From an uncultured Flavobacteriales bacterium (GTDB lineage Bacteria > Bacteroidota > Bacteroidia > Flavobacteriales_D > Crocinitomicaceae), in the NCBI GenBank assembly GCA_905478665.1, contig CAJQJL010000019.1, positions 1 to 64,000 on the forward strand: 64,000 nt of DNA. Direction: 5' to 3'. The notes under the pieces were generated by a model. It had not been told where the DNA came from and made no database searches. It saw only the letters and a program-made list of their open reading frames with translations. How positions within the stretch are numbered: the stretch's first letter is position 1; each line of letters opens with the position of its first letter. The translations under genes and the position numbers were made by a program. Below are positions 46,901 to 55,781 of this stretch, in pieces.

Positions 46901-47548
46901 ATTGCAACTGCAAACTTCGCTGATCCTAACTTCCCATCTGCTGGTCTTGCTTACCAGGTGTTCAACTTCGAATACAGAGTAATTGACGGATGTGCTTTCG
47001 ATTCAATCGTACAGCAAGTTGAAATCTACGGACCTTCAAGTGCAGGTACAGACGGATCTATTGATGTTTGTATGAACCAACCAGTTGATTTATTATCTGG
47101 ATTGGGTGGAAATGTTGACTTAGGAGGTACATGGTACGACCCACAGAACAACACTACTGCATCTGCGATTACAGCAGCGAGCATCCCTGGACAATTCAAC
47201 TACGATTACATAACAAGTAACGGAGTTTGTCCTGAAGATACAGCAAACGTAATTGTAAACGTTCTTGCAACATGTGACTACTTGAACATTGATGAAATGG
47301 TATTTGGTAACATCAACATGTATCCAAACCCAACAAACGGTTCAGTATTCATTACGAACAATGGTTCAATTGAAGTATTTGATTTCGAATTGACAGATGT
47401 AAAAGGTAAAGTAATTGCTAGTCGTACGGCTGCAATCAACGGAACTGAAACTACTGAAGTTAGCTTAGAGAATCTTGAAACAGGTTTCTACCTAATTCGA
47501 GTATTCAATGATAATGCTGAGAAAACTTTCAGAATTATTAAAGAGTAA
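43964..47548 (+). CDS. Large T9SS type A cargo protein with fibronectin III and jelly-roll domains
   Basis: 1194 residues. Signal peptide MKRLLLSSLFFLGGIGISLG. An N-terminal beta domain (residues 20-120); a cleaved-adhesin/MAM-like jelly roll (about 140-310) with FTTTVDPTCWSQSATTGG; fibronectin III modules near 313-410, 600-690 and 690-790 (WTPQGSETEWSIEWGAPGF and YDVYIYADCTPG are typical); a CUB-like region near 800-940; and SAGTDG-type Ig repeats. The C-terminal type A sorting domain contains MYPNPTNGSVFI and GFYLIRVFNDNAEKTFRI. Its own consensus promoter, its terminator and strongly uniform codon choice suggest an abundant monocistronic surface or secreted protein. Confidence 0.9.
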   Translation: MKRLLLSSLFFLGGIGISLGQCPLGSQYQGAAAPTPGNSVTMTTCAYAGEYQAVTAVVAGDDYTLDYTGGVSNYITIYDASFTAIAWGVSPLAWTAPSSGTFYSQPNLNDGLCGTDFSCHTGIWTNTSPPPACPPEVAPWLETFTTTVDPTCWSQSATTGGPWIYTGSPDFGNNPGNIMDHTSGVLNNYAWMDQSSTDVGVILQTPEIDVTALTVPELRFWIMSHNITGSISTYNDIFVEASDGAGGWTAVSTINGDFGFQWEEFTYIATPYIYGANLVQFRFRAESGGDINDYDNDMLLDDVEVREAPTCPQPTALAVIGSDATSITVEWTPQGSETEWSIEWGAPGFTPGTGMTALASPTGPYTYTITPLASNSFYEVYVRAACTPGDTSFYEGPVTGNTYNQPLYMDWNTDCPTSGFIDISATGVNNQLGDDGEVGVALPFAFLYQGVLMNDVTIGSNGGLILGTQTAQLGWTNGNMSAAADGFYPFWDDMGPEDAGQNEGVFYETIGTAPNQQFIVQWNKDRLGGDGTYIFEAIIDEASGEIWFVYDVVDVAEPGNDYGIGATIGIAGPSQDLEVSFNDAQYLTDNSCAHFFYTDCPSPIGYTVVYTTNDEGAITWGAGLAGETNWTVIYGPEGFDPLTGGTTINVTNPTATFPGLDDITTYDVYIYADCTPGVLQSTPATGQFTTLPNCSDVSGITALTAVDSVFSAWSWTESSGIGTYPSTGFNIQYGTNGFGLYDGTETIVNADNNYTDTTDNTAFVAGGVYDLYVQAACSSDTSNWVGPITFIMPLTNDTTCFAEPLMADGSVYVLNNAGATTDAGEAAIAPPATGFQTTDGWGNSSINFTTWFTFDAPASGNIRISGEDVGFDGQVAIYEVTDCGDFNTYTLLGANDDGEPGSAGFAPNLSLCGLTPGNTYYLMHDSWSTVTTGNYSLSLTPIDLEAGTSNGIINVCTGDTVDLFTGITGYDMGGIWTEEIATANFADPNFPSAGLAYQVFNFEYRVIDGCAFDSIVQQVEIYGPSSAGTDGSIDVCMNQPVDLLSGLGGNVDLGGTWYDPQNNTTASAITAASIPGQFNYDYITSNGVCPEDTANVIVNVLATCDYLNIDEMVFGNINMYPNPTNGSVFITNNGSIEVFDFELTDVKGKVIASRTAAINGTETTEVSLENLETGFYLIRVFNDNAEKTFRIIKE

Positions 47549-47568
47549 TTCTGACGATAATCATAGGA

Positions 47569-47595
47569 AAGGGAGACTTAGGTCTCCCTTTTTTT
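47569..47595 (+). terminator. Rho-independent terminator of the large T9SS cargo gene
   Basis: AAGGGAGAC (47569-47577) pairs with GTCTCCCTT (47582-47590) around a four-base loop and is followed by a T run. It is 20 bases after the stop codon. Confidence 0.88.
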
Positions 47596-47608
47596 ATGTC
47601 CAATGATT

Positions 47609-47616
47609 TATCTTTG
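47609..47616 (+). promoter_or_regulatory. -7 element for the carotene hydroxylase gene
   Basis: TATCTTTG matches TAnnTTTG, 23 bases before the GTG start. No TTG at standard distance is visible. Confidence 0.4.
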
Positions 47617-47639
47617 CGTCAATCAAGACACTCAAAGAC

Positions 47640-48128
47640 GTGATTTATTTTATCAATACTTGCATCGTACTGGGAACAATCGTTGCCATGGAAGGTATAG
47701 CTTGGGGGCTTCATAAGTACATCTTGCACGGTTTCCTCTGGTTTATTCACGAGGATCATCACAGACCGAGAAAAGGAAAGTTTGAAAAAAACGATCTCGT
47801 TGCATTTGTGTTTGCCATTCCCAGTTGGTTATGTATGATGTATGGAATTATTCATGGACTTGACTTCAAGCTTTACATTGGTATTGGCATCGCTATCTAT
47901 GGTCTATTTTACGTACTCTTTCATGACGGTCTAATACACGGCAGAATAAAGGTTTTTCAGAACCCTAAGAGCGTTTATCTGTTAGGGTGCAAAATTGGAC
48001 ATCATGCTCATCACATGCATGACAAAAGTCCTGACTATAACAAAGACAATGATGTTGCATGGGGAATGCTTTGGGTCCCAAGAGTATACTTTAAGAAAGC
48101 CCGAACAATACTGGATAAGGAAAAGTAA
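47640..48128 (+). CDS. crtZ: Beta-carotene hydroxylase (CrtZ-type fatty acid hydroxylase family)
   Basis: 162 residues with four hydrophobic segments and the di-iron histidine clusters of CrtZ: HKYILHGFLWFIHEDHH, HDGLIHGRI and GHHAHHMHD. Converts beta-carotene to zeaxanthin in the membrane. The start is GTG at 47640, since the first ATG (residue 17) would remove most of the first membrane helix. No other carotenoid gene is in the window, so it is an isolated member of the pathway. It is followed after 79 bases by the 3-hydroxyanthranilate dioxygenase gene. Confidence 0.88.
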   Translation: MIYFINTCIVLGTIVAMEGIAWGLHKYILHGFLWFIHEDHHRPRKGKFEKNDLVAFVFAIPSWLCMMYGIIHGLDFKLYIGIGIAIYGLFYVLFHDGLIHGRIKVFQNPKSVYLLGCKIGHHAHHMHDKSPDYNKDNDVAWGMLWVPRVYFKKARTILDKEK

Positions 48129-48207
48129 GATCGTCGGTCAGTTTTCGACCGTAGACTTTGCCTTTCATTTTTTGATACTTTTTCTAACTTTACTAAAAAA
48201 AGAAATT

Positions 48208-48732
48208 ATGCTTGCTCCTTTTAACCTTCAGAAGTGGATTGACGATAACCGTGACTTGTTGAAACCACCAGTTAGCAACAAAAATTTATACGTTGAAGCA
48301 GGTGACTTTATTGTAATGATTGTCGGTGGTCCTAACGCCCGTAAAGACTATCATTTTAATGAAAGTGAGGAGTTGTTTTATCAAATAGAAGGTGATATTA
48401 CCGTTACTGTTCAACTGGACGGTAAACCAAAAAAGGTAGAAATCAGAGAAGGAGATATTTTCTTACTTCCTCCAAATATTCCTCATAATCCAGTTCGTGG
48501 TGCCAATACGGTTGGTCTAGTTGTAGAACGCGTGCGTAAGGGAACTGATTTATCGGATGGTTTAATGTGGTTTTGTGATGAGTGCAACCATAAACTGCAT
48601 GAGTTTAGATTTCCTTTGGAAGATATAGAGCACGACTTCTTATCGCGATTCAGAGAATTTTATGGTTCCGAAGAACTTCGAACATGTGATAATTGTAATC
48701 ATGTAATGGAAGTAGACGAACGGTTCGTATAG
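48208..48732 (+). CDS. nbaC: 3-Hydroxyanthranilate 3,4-dioxygenase
   Basis: ATG at 48208 gives 174 residues, the bacterial length; a longer frame from 47995 overlaps crtZ and has no similarity. Cupin fold with iron ligands H49 and E55 (DYHFNESEELFYQ) and H93 (PPNIPHNPVR). The C-terminus carries two CxxC pairs (CDECNHK and CDNCNH), the rubredoxin-like second metal site of bacterial enzymes. Opens 3-hydroxyanthranilate towards quinolinate in tryptophan-to-NAD synthesis or tryptophan breakdown. Other kynurenine genes are not in the window. Confidence 0.94.
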   Translation: MLAPFNLQKWIDDNRDLLKPPVSNKNLYVEAGDFIVMIVGGPNARKDYHFNESEELFYQIEGDITVTVQLDGKPKKVEIREGDIFLLPPNIPHNPVRGANTVGLVVERVRKGTDLSDGLMWFCDECNHKLHEFRFPLEDIEHDFLSRFREFYGSEELRTCDNCNHVMEVDERFV

Positions 48733-48761
48733 CATATAGAATTTAGATTAGACCATAATTT

Positions 48762-48796
48762 AGCCTTTACGCTTCGATAAGCTCAGTTTGGAGGCT
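48762..48796. repeat. Nested inverted repeat between convergent genes
   Basis: AGCCT (48762-48766) pairs with AGGCT (48792-48796), and inside lies GCTTCGATAAGC, followed by TCAG. The segment CTTCGATAAGCTCAG resembles a dispersed intergenic palindrome family (CTTCGACAAGCTCAG-like) that I recall from many genomes. There is no T run, so it is not an obvious terminator. Confidence 0.4.
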
Positions 48797-48804
48797 TTAG
48801 AAAT

Positions 48805-51800
48805 CTATCGAATTAGATTGACATGGCCTACATGGTCTTGTTCGTCGTCTTCAAAGTCCGACAACTTGATTTTCCATATATAAGTTCCATCTTGGCAATC
48901 GTTGCCTTCGAATGTTCCATCCCATCCAATACTGATATCGTTGCTTGTAAAAATCAATTCTCCCCAACGATCAAAAATTAGCATTTCGAAAGTTTTTATG
49001 TTTCCTCCTTCGGCCTTGAAGAAAGGATTCATAGAATTTCCATCTGGCGTAAAAGTGTTGGGAACATACAATATTGGATCGTAGAAGATATAAACACTGT
49101 CACTTGCTGTACATCCGTTATCATCAGTATAAGTCACCATATATCCATAATTCTGATCAGGTGTTGCTATTGGCTCTATACATGCAACACAACTCAAATA
49201 TTCTGCAGGTGACCAAATGAATGGGCCTGATGTAGTACTTGTCGCCCAGAGCTGAACCTCATCACCATAAAAAGCATAAACATCTGGAGAAGCCTGAATA
49301 AATGCTTGAGGATATAAATCAACCCAAACTGAGTCGCCATTGGAACAACCGTATTGATCGGTGCCAACTACGTAATACATTGTTGGGATGCTTGGTGTTG
49401 CTGTCACAAGTGAAGTAACATTTGAACTCAACGAACCCGAAGGCCACCAAATATAACTCACTCCTCCTGTCGCCCATAAATTAACCGATTGACCAGGACA
49501 AATAATTGTATCCGTTCCAGCCGTTATTGACGCCACAATGATATTGACTTGAATACTGTCCCTTACGGTTCCACAAGCATTCGTGAAATCACAATAATAC
49601 AACATATCATTCTGCGGACTAACCGTTACAACAGGCCCTGTGATTGGTGTAATATCAACATTAGGTGACCACTGATAAGTCTCACCACCCGAAACGGAAA
49701 TTTGTCCACTTGAACCAGCACAGAGGTTCAATTCATCTGGCATTACTGGGATTGGCGGCGTATAATAAACCGAAACAAGTACAGAATCTTCCAGTATACA
49801 TCCTTCAGGAGTAGTGATTTCTACGCTGTATTCGATTGTTTGATCAGGCGTACTGGTTGGACTCGCCACAGAAACATCATCTAAATACGTTGGTGGTGAC
49901 CAGGAATAACTAATACCTCCAAAGGCAAAAAGTTGAACACTGTTCCCAAAGCAAATACTCGTATCGTTGGAAATATTTGCTGACCCTCCATACACTTCGA
50001 GGGTGACATATGCAGTATCAATTCCACATGTATCTGAAATAATGACCATAAAATCCGTTGCAACATCAATCGTCGCCATTGGTGTTGCACTTGTTGGATC
50101 GTCCAAGTACTGTGGAGGTGACCATTCGTAAACAGTTCCACCATAAGCTTCCAGTCCATAAGGCGTCCCAGGACAAACAGGCTCTGTCGGTTGAATTGCT
50201 CCTCCCTGAAAATCGCCAATAAAGACTTCGAATTGAACCGAATCAGCCGAAAAACATCCATTGGTGTCCGAAACAACTAGATTTACAAGGTACGTCCCAG
50301 GTCCAGGATAGACATGAGTAGGATTAACGTCTGTAGAAAAAGTATTGTCTCCGAAGTCCCAGTAGAAGGAATTCCCATTGGCACTGTTATTATTAAAAAT
50401 TACTGGATCCGGTAAACACACCACAGTATTCGGTGTACTAACGAGTGCATCAATGGTACTCAATTCAAACTTAAAGGCTGCCAAATTACAGTTCGAACTA
50501 GGATTTACTGTTGACCAAACACCAGGAGTTGTCGTAAATCCATTTGCATTTCCACCACAAGCGGCACAAACGGCATGATAAATACGCCCATTTTTGTCAA
50601 AGCGACTTGTTCCTCCATCTACATGATTTGGACTCCCTGTGGACATTCCTCCCATAAAAGTTCCGTATTTCAGTTGATTTGCATCTTGCCCCAACACAGC
50701 TATGTAAAAATTACTTCCTGTAGTTGTTGCCTGATACGGACTTCCAATAACTGGAAAACCATTTGTTGATGAAAAAACCGCTTGACTAACACTTGCATTT
50801 GCGTTAAGCGTTCCTCCCCAGCCTGACATATAAATATCGTAACAATCAGAAACCAAAAAGGCCGTAGGCGATATTTCCACATGTCCCGATCCTGCCCCGA
50901 TCATTGTACCCCATTCCATTGCAGTAAGGTCCGCATTGTATTTACGAATGAACTGACCCGAATTACTAATTCCATATTTACCTGGAGTGACCCCCAAATT
51001 ACTTTCTGTTTGTCCCAACACATAGACATTATCATCTATATCCAACTGGACAAAATATGCTTGATCATATTCATTCACCCCAATGTACAGCCCTGACAAT
51101 GCCGCTCCTGTGGCTCCGTTCAATCTAGCGACATACGCATCAGAACCTCCGTCATAAATCAAATCAAGCCCTGTATTGAACGGCATCGATGAAGAAGTTG
51201 TTCCTCCAGCTACATATACATTCCCGTTCGATGCAATCTGAACCGAATTTCCTGTTTCAATACCAGTTCCGCCGAAAAATGTAGACCAAACCATACTGTT
51301 CAGAGCAATCGGCATTTTAAATATTACAGCATCCTGACCTCCGCTTAACGCACCCTGCGCTCCAAGCACAGTTGGAAAGTCTGATGATTGTGTCATTGAT
51401 GCGACGTAGACAAATCCATTTCCGTCCAAAATAATTTCCCCACGAAACTGATCGCCATAATTGTATTTAAGCGCTGAGGTATTCAATCCGTCATTGTTGG
51501 TCCCACCAACAAAAGTAGAAGCGATCAACGTTGATCCATCTGCACTCAATCTCGCAATGTACAAGTCAGACCCTTCTGTGAATCCTAGTCCATTTGAATT
51601 TGCTGACATACTTGGTCCACCATTGTAACTTGCATCAAATGGATTTCCTGCCATCGGAAAATCAAGAGATGAAGTTATTCCGAAAATAAATAATTCGCCA
51701 TTTGGTGCGCAAATCATACTGTTGGTAGTCTCTGAACCTACCCCACCAATGTATGTTGAATACATGAGTGCCGTTCCGTCGGCGGTGAATTTTGTAATTC

Positions 51801-52689
51801 CAGCGTCCACTGTTCCTCCGTTAAACGAGGCATCGTATGCACCACTTGAAATAGGGTAACCCGTACCAAAGACAGTTCCACCTCCAAATACGTTTGCATC
51901 GCTATCAGGTGTCGCAGACATCCCCCAATTATCAGCTGTTGAGCCAGTAAAAGTTGAGAAAGTTAAGCTTGGATCAATTACCAGTTTCTTTGTGTTGTCA
52001 TACCCATTTGGAAAATCAAAACTGACCTTCGTTCCTTCAATCATAAAATCAATGTCGACAAATTCTCGACCATGCTCCGACTCTACCCAAGCAACAGGCG
52101 TCTCTTCAATAATTTCCCCAAAACGATTGGTGATGTGTAGGTTTCCTTCTTCATCTAGAAAAAGTTTATCGTATCCATCGTAATTCATAACAATTTGAGA
52201 AGGATCAATACCTGCTTTTAATTCCAAAGAATACTTCAATTGACCATGGCGACCGTCGAGTACTAAATCAATTCCTTGGTAATAATCAAGCATTGAGATT
52301 CGGCTATAACTGTATAAAAAGCTAGCCCATTTCGATTGATCATTTCCCAAAATATAGTTTGAATAATGCGTTGAGGAATCCAACTTTTCAACTTTTCCTT
52401 TCCACGAAGATCCTTGAAATTTTGACCTGATTACCTGAGCTCGAAAACTGTCAGGCGTCTCATGGTCTGCTTCCCCTTCATCATGCGTATGCCGCATTGT
52501 CTGGGCCGCATCATTTAGGAAAAAGGTAAATCCATCTTTCTCTACGAGCATTTCACCCATCTGCAAATCTACCTTGTACTCAATTCGTTCGTCCCATTGA
52601 CCACCATTTGGAATCATCCATACCTCCTGAGCCCGTGATAAAAGGCTCATAAAGAGTATAATAAAAGTGATTAAGACAGGTCTTAGCAT
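48805..52689 (-). CDS. T9SS-secreted protein with SBBP-type repeats, PKD and Ig-like domains, gliding-type sorting domain
   Basis: ATG 52689 (1294 residues) gives the better signal peptide MLRPVLITFIILFMSLLSRAQ; ATG 52710 adds seven residues. After a DUF7948-like N-terminal domain (WMIPNGGQWDERIEYKVDLQ) comes a beta-propeller-like SBBP region (residues about 250-730) with repeated TFVGGTNNDG, TFFGGTGIETGNSV and YVAGGTTSS motifs. Next are a PKD domain (FYWDFGDNTFSTDVNPTHVY), several Ig-like repeats with SYSWSPPTYLDD, and a type B sorting domain (YVPNTFTPDGNSMNPFF, IFDRWGELIF). Expected to be secreted by T9SS. Function unknown beyond surface display. Confidence 0.9.
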   Translation of the reverse strand: MLRPVLITFIILFMSLLSRAQEVWMIPNGGQWDERIEYKVDLQMGEMLVEKDGFTFFLNDAAQTMRHTHDEGEADHETPDSFRAQVIRSKFQGSSWKGKVEKLDSSTHYSNYILGNDQSKWASFLYSYSRISMLDYYQGIDLVLDGRHGQLKYSLELKAGIDPSQIVMNYDGYDKLFLDEEGNLHITNRFGEIIEETPVAWVESEHGREFVDIDFMIEGTKVSFDFPNGYDNTKKLVIDPSLTFSTFTGSTADNWGMSATPDSDANVFGGGTVFGTGYPISSGAYDASFNGGTVDAGITKFTADGTALMYSTYIGGVGSETTNSMICAPNGELFIFGITSSLDFPMAGNPFDASYNGGPSMSANSNGLGFTEGSDLYIARLSADGSTLIASTFVGGTNNDGLNTSALKYNYGDQFRGEIILDGNGFVYVASMTQSSDFPTVLGAQGALSGGQDAVIFKMPIALNSMVWSTFFGGTGIETGNSVQIASNGNVYVAGGTTSSSMPFNTGLDLIYDGGSDAYVARLNGATGAALSGLYIGVNEYDQAYFVQLDIDDNVYVLGQTESNLGVTPGKYGISNSGQFIRKYNADLTAMEWGTMIGAGSGHVEISPTAFLVSDCYDIYMSGWGGTLNANASVSQAVFSSTNGFPVIGSPYQATTTGSNFYIAVLGQDANQLKYGTFMGGMSTGSPNHVDGGTSRFDKNGRIYHAVCAACGGNANGFTTTPGVWSTVNPSSNCNLAAFKFELSTIDALVSTPNTVVCLPDPVIFNNNSANGNSFYWDFGDNTFSTDVNPTHVYPGPGTYLVNLVVSDTNGCFSADSVQFEVFIGDFQGGAIQPTEPVCPGTPYGLEAYGGTVYEWSPPQYLDDPTSATPMATIDVATDFMVIISDTCGIDTAYVTLEVYGGSANISNDTSICFGNSVQLFAFGGISYSWSPPTYLDDVSVASPTSTPDQTIEYSVEITTPEGCILEDSVLVSVYYTPPIPVMPDELNLCAGSSGQISVSGGETYQWSPNVDITPITGPVVTVSPQNDMLYYCDFTNACGTVRDSIQVNIIVASITAGTDTIICPGQSVNLWATGGVSYIWWPSGSLSSNVTSLVTATPSIPTMYYVVGTDQYGCSNGDSVWVDLYPQAFIQASPDVYAFYGDEVQLWATSTTSGPFIWSPAEYLSCVACIEPIATPDQNYGYMVTYTDDNGCTASDSVYIFYDPILYVPNTFTPDGNSMNPFFKAEGGNIKTFEMLIFDRWGELIFTSNDISIGWDGTFEGNDCQDGTYIWKIKLSDFEDDEQDHVGHVNLIR

Positions 52690-52936
52690 AAGTACCGAAA
52701 AATACAACAAATTCGTTACATAGAAGTTCTATTCAATATTTATAACGAGGTGTTATTCAATTCCTTACTAGCAATACGTTTGAAGTAAGTAAATGGTTGC
52801 TCCAAATCAAGTTAAATTGTACGATTCTGAGGAATTGAAAATTTAAGATTTCAACAATTCAAATCTTTAAATCCCCTATTTTACTAATCATCTTTCTTTA
52901 TCCCATTTCTTCTATAGTCAATTCATCTTATATGTG

Positions 52937-52944
52937 TAAATTTG
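52937..52944 (+). promoter_or_regulatory. -7 promoter element for purF
   Basis: TAAATTTG matches TAnnTTTG, 24 bases before the purF ATG. The 258-base gap upstream shows no other element or gene that I can support. Confidence 0.45.
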
Positions 52945-52968
52945 CACTGAATTTATATCGTTCGTGCC

Positions 52969-54870
52969 ATGAGTGATCCGATAAAACACGAGTGCGGAAT
53001 AGCACTATTACGTTTAAAACAACCTCTTCAATACTATCTTGACAAATACGGAACGGCCTTTTATGGGCTGAATAAGCTGCATCTTTTGATGGAAAAGCAG
53101 CACAACCGTGGACAAGATGGAGCAGGTGTTGCAAACATTAAATTTGACATGTCACCTGGTGAACGATACATTTCGCGCTACCGATCAATTGACAGCAAAC
53201 CAATTCAGGAAATTTTTGATTATATCAACGGTAAATTTGAGAAAATCAAAGAGCAAAACCCTGACTTATTAAAGGATGTTGACTACTTAAAGAGAAATTC
53301 AGGATTTACTGGAGAACTTTTTCTTGGTCATTTGCGCTACGGTACTTTCGGACGAAACTCTATTGAAAGTTGTCATCCGTTCTTACGCCAAAACAATTGG
53401 ATCACCCGAAATTTAGTCGTTGCTGGAAACTTTAACTTGACAAATGTCGATGAGTTATTTGACGTTCTCTTGCACGTTGGACAGCATCCAAAGGAAAAAT
53501 CAGATACAGTAACTGTACTTGAGAAGATTGGACACTTCCTTGACATGGAAAATGATGAAATCTACAAGGAATTGAAGCCTCAAGGGTATTCAAATGCCGA
53601 GGTATATGCCAAGATTTCAAAAAACATGGACATTGAAGGGATTCTGAAAAGAGCTTCTGAAGATTGGGACGGTGGGTACGCAATGGCTGGACTTCTTGGA
53701 CATGGTGACGCATTCGTTTTACGCGATCCTTCTGGAATTCGACCTGCGTATTGGTACGAAGATGATGAAGTTTGTGTTGTTACTTCCGAAAGACCCGTTA
53801 TTCAGACTGCCTTTAACTTGAAGGCCGAGCAAGTTCATGAGTTGAAACCAGGGCACGCATTGATTATCAAAAAAGATGGAAACATCTCTGAGACATTGAT
53901 CAATGAGCCAAAAGAAGAATTAAAATGTTCTTTTGAACGCATCTACTTCTCGCGAGGTAGTGATAAAGACATCTACAACGAACGAAAGCAATTGGGGAAA
54001 AATATTGTTCCTCAAATAATGAAGTCAATTGACAATGACCTTGACAATTCGGTATTCTCGTTTATTCCAAATACAGCTGAAGTTTCATTTTACGGAATGA
54101 TCAAGGGTCTTGAAGATCACTTGAACGAAGAAAAAATAGAGAACATCCTGGCCTTGGGAGCAAATCCTGATCAAGAAAAAGTTCGTGAAATTCTTTTGAA
54201 GCGAGCACGGATTGAAAAAATAGCCATTAAAGATGCAAAGTTGAGAACCTTTATTACGCAGGATGATTCCCGTGATGATTTGGTTGCTCACGTATATGAC
54301 ATCACCTATGGTAGTGTGAAACCAAATGAAGATAATCTTGTCATTATTGACGATAGTATCGTACGAGGAACAACGTTGAAGCAATCTATTTTACGAATTC
54401 TAGACAGGTTGGACCCAAAGAAAATTGTCGTTGTTTCTTCAGCACCTCAAATTCGCTACCCCGATTGTTATGGAATTGACATGGCAAAAATGGGTGATTT
54501 TATTGCCTTCGAAGCAGCAATTTCCCTGCTACATGATCGTAATATGATTTACGTGATCGATAGTGTTTACAAGAAGTGTAAAGAGCAAGAAAACCTACCG
54601 AAAGAGCAGATCAAGAACTATGTTCAAGAGATCTACACTCCTTTTTCTGACGAAGAAATTTCAGCCAAAATAAGTGAATTACTCACACCCCCAACGATCA
54701 ACTCGAAAGTAGAAATCATCTACCAAACCGTTGAAAATCTGCACAAAGCGTGTCCAAATCACAAAGGAGATTGGTATTTTACAGGAAACTATCCAACTTC
54801 AGGAGGAAACAAAGTAGTAAATAAGGCATTCATTAATTGGAAAGAAGGGAATAACGTACGTGCCTATTAG
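52969..54870 (+). CDS. purF: Amidophosphoribosyltransferase (long Bacteroidota form)
   Basis: 633 residues, about 130 more than the classical enzyme, as is usual in this phylum. First step of purine synthesis: glutamine plus PRPP gives phosphoribosylamine. The Ntn-glutaminase domain starts HECGIALLRL, with C9 as the nucleophile after removal of the short leader, and has NRGQDGAGVA. The phosphoribosyltransferase half carries LVIIDDSIVRGTTLKQS as the PRPP loop. Eleven bases separate it from the histidine kinase gene. Confidence 0.93.
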   Translation: MSDPIKHECGIALLRLKQPLQYYLDKYGTAFYGLNKLHLLMEKQHNRGQDGAGVANIKFDMSPGERYISRYRSIDSKPIQEIFDYINGKFEKIKEQNPDLLKDVDYLKRNSGFTGELFLGHLRYGTFGRNSIESCHPFLRQNNWITRNLVVAGNFNLTNVDELFDVLLHVGQHPKEKSDTVTVLEKIGHFLDMENDEIYKELKPQGYSNAEVYAKISKNMDIEGILKRASEDWDGGYAMAGLLGHGDAFVLRDPSGIRPAYWYEDDEVCVVTSERPVIQTAFNLKAEQVHELKPGHALIIKKDGNISETLINEPKEELKCSFERIYFSRGSDKDIYNERKQLGKNIVPQIMKSIDNDLDNSVFSFIPNTAEVSFYGMIKGLEDHLNEEKIENILALGANPDQEKVREILLKRARIEKIAIKDAKLRTFITQDDSRDDLVAHVYDITYGSVKPNEDNLVIIDDSIVRGTTLKQSILRILDRLDPKKIVVVSSAPQIRYPDCYGIDMAKMGDFIAFEAAISLLHDRNMIYVIDSVYKKCKEQENLPKEQIKNYVQEIYTPFSDEEISAKISELLTPPTINSKVEIIYQTVENLHKACPNHKGDWYFTGNYPTSGGNKVVNKAFINWKEGNNVRAY

Positions 54871-54881
54871 AAAATGATCGT

Positions 54882-55781
54882 ATGAAAAGACGTACCGCAC
54901 TCATATTTTATATTCTTAGTGTATACGTCTTTGTGCAGTTTATCTGGTGGGGATATCATTTGATTGAACTCACCGAAGAAGTTTCCCACGCCTCTGAAGA
55001 CGTTTCCAAAAGAGTAATTATGATTCTCGGTGAAGGCGCAGTCTTCTTAGTTTTACTGGTTACTGGTATCTGGCAAATCCATCGTTCGATTGGAAAGGAA
55101 CTTAAACTTTCAGAACGTCAAAACAACTTCTTGCTTTCCGTTACCCACGAATTGAAAACTCCATTGGCGGCCAACAAATTATACCTGCAAACGGTAACAA
55201 AGCGTGATCTTTCGAAAGAGCAGCAAAATGAATTGATTAAAAAGGCTATCGAAGAAAACACACGACTTGAGCGCATGATTGACAACATTCTGAATGCCTC
55301 ACGTCTAGAAAACAACGCCTTAAAACTGGGCAAAGAGAGTTTTGATTTGACATTGTTAATGCAAAATATCGCCAGTAGATTCAATACGATGCTCGAAAAA
55401 GAAACGGTTGAACTGGAAAACAAGGAGCCAATTTCAATTAGTGCTGACAAATTTTTAATTGAAACAATTCTGAATAACCTCGTTGACAACGCCCTCAAAT
55501 ATGCAGGTAACGAATCTCCCGTTGTACTCTACGCAATTCGAACGAATGGAGGTATCAGTTTTGGTGTGAAAGACAACGGCCCAGGCATTTCTAACGACTA
55601 TAAATCGGAGATCTTTAAAAAATTCTTTCGCATTGGGAACGAAGAAATTCGCACACAGAAAGGTTCAGGACTAGGTCTATTCATTGTCTCTCAATTGGTA
55701 AAAATGCATGGTGGAACAGTCGAGTGCCTCGACAATCAGCCAAAAGGAACTAATTTCAAAATTACATTACGTGATGACTAA
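54882..55781 (+). CDS. Orphan membrane sensor histidine kinase
   Basis: 299 residues. Two transmembrane helices (about residues 6-28 and 46-67) enclose only a 17-residue periplasmic loop, so there is no extracellular sensor domain and no HAMP domain. HisKA box SVTHELKTPLAAN (H89), N box NNLVDNALKY, G1 DNGPGI, F box FKKFFRIG and G2 GSGLGLFI are all intact. No response regulator lies in the window. It overlaps gpmI by eight bases and follows purF closely, so it seems to be co-transcribed with metabolic genes. Confidence 0.88.
   Translation: MKRRTALIFYILSVYVFVQFIWWGYHLIELTEEVSHASEDVSKRVIMILGEGAVFLVLLVTGIWQIHRSIGKELKLSERQNNFLLSVTHELKTPLAANKLYLQTVTKRDLSKEQQNELIKKAIEENTRLERMIDNILNASRLENNALKLGKESFDLTLLMQNIASRFNTMLEKETVELENKEPISISADKFLIETILNNLVDNALKYAGNESPVVLYAIRTNGGISFGVKDNGPGISNDYKSEIFKKFFRIGNEEIRTQKGSGLGLFIVSQLVKMHGGTVECLDNQPKGTNFKITLRDD

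Noticed and set aside
47995-48207. Longer start for the 3-hydroxyanthranilate dioxygenase
   Set aside because: It overlaps crtZ in another frame; the family N-terminus begins at ATG 48208.
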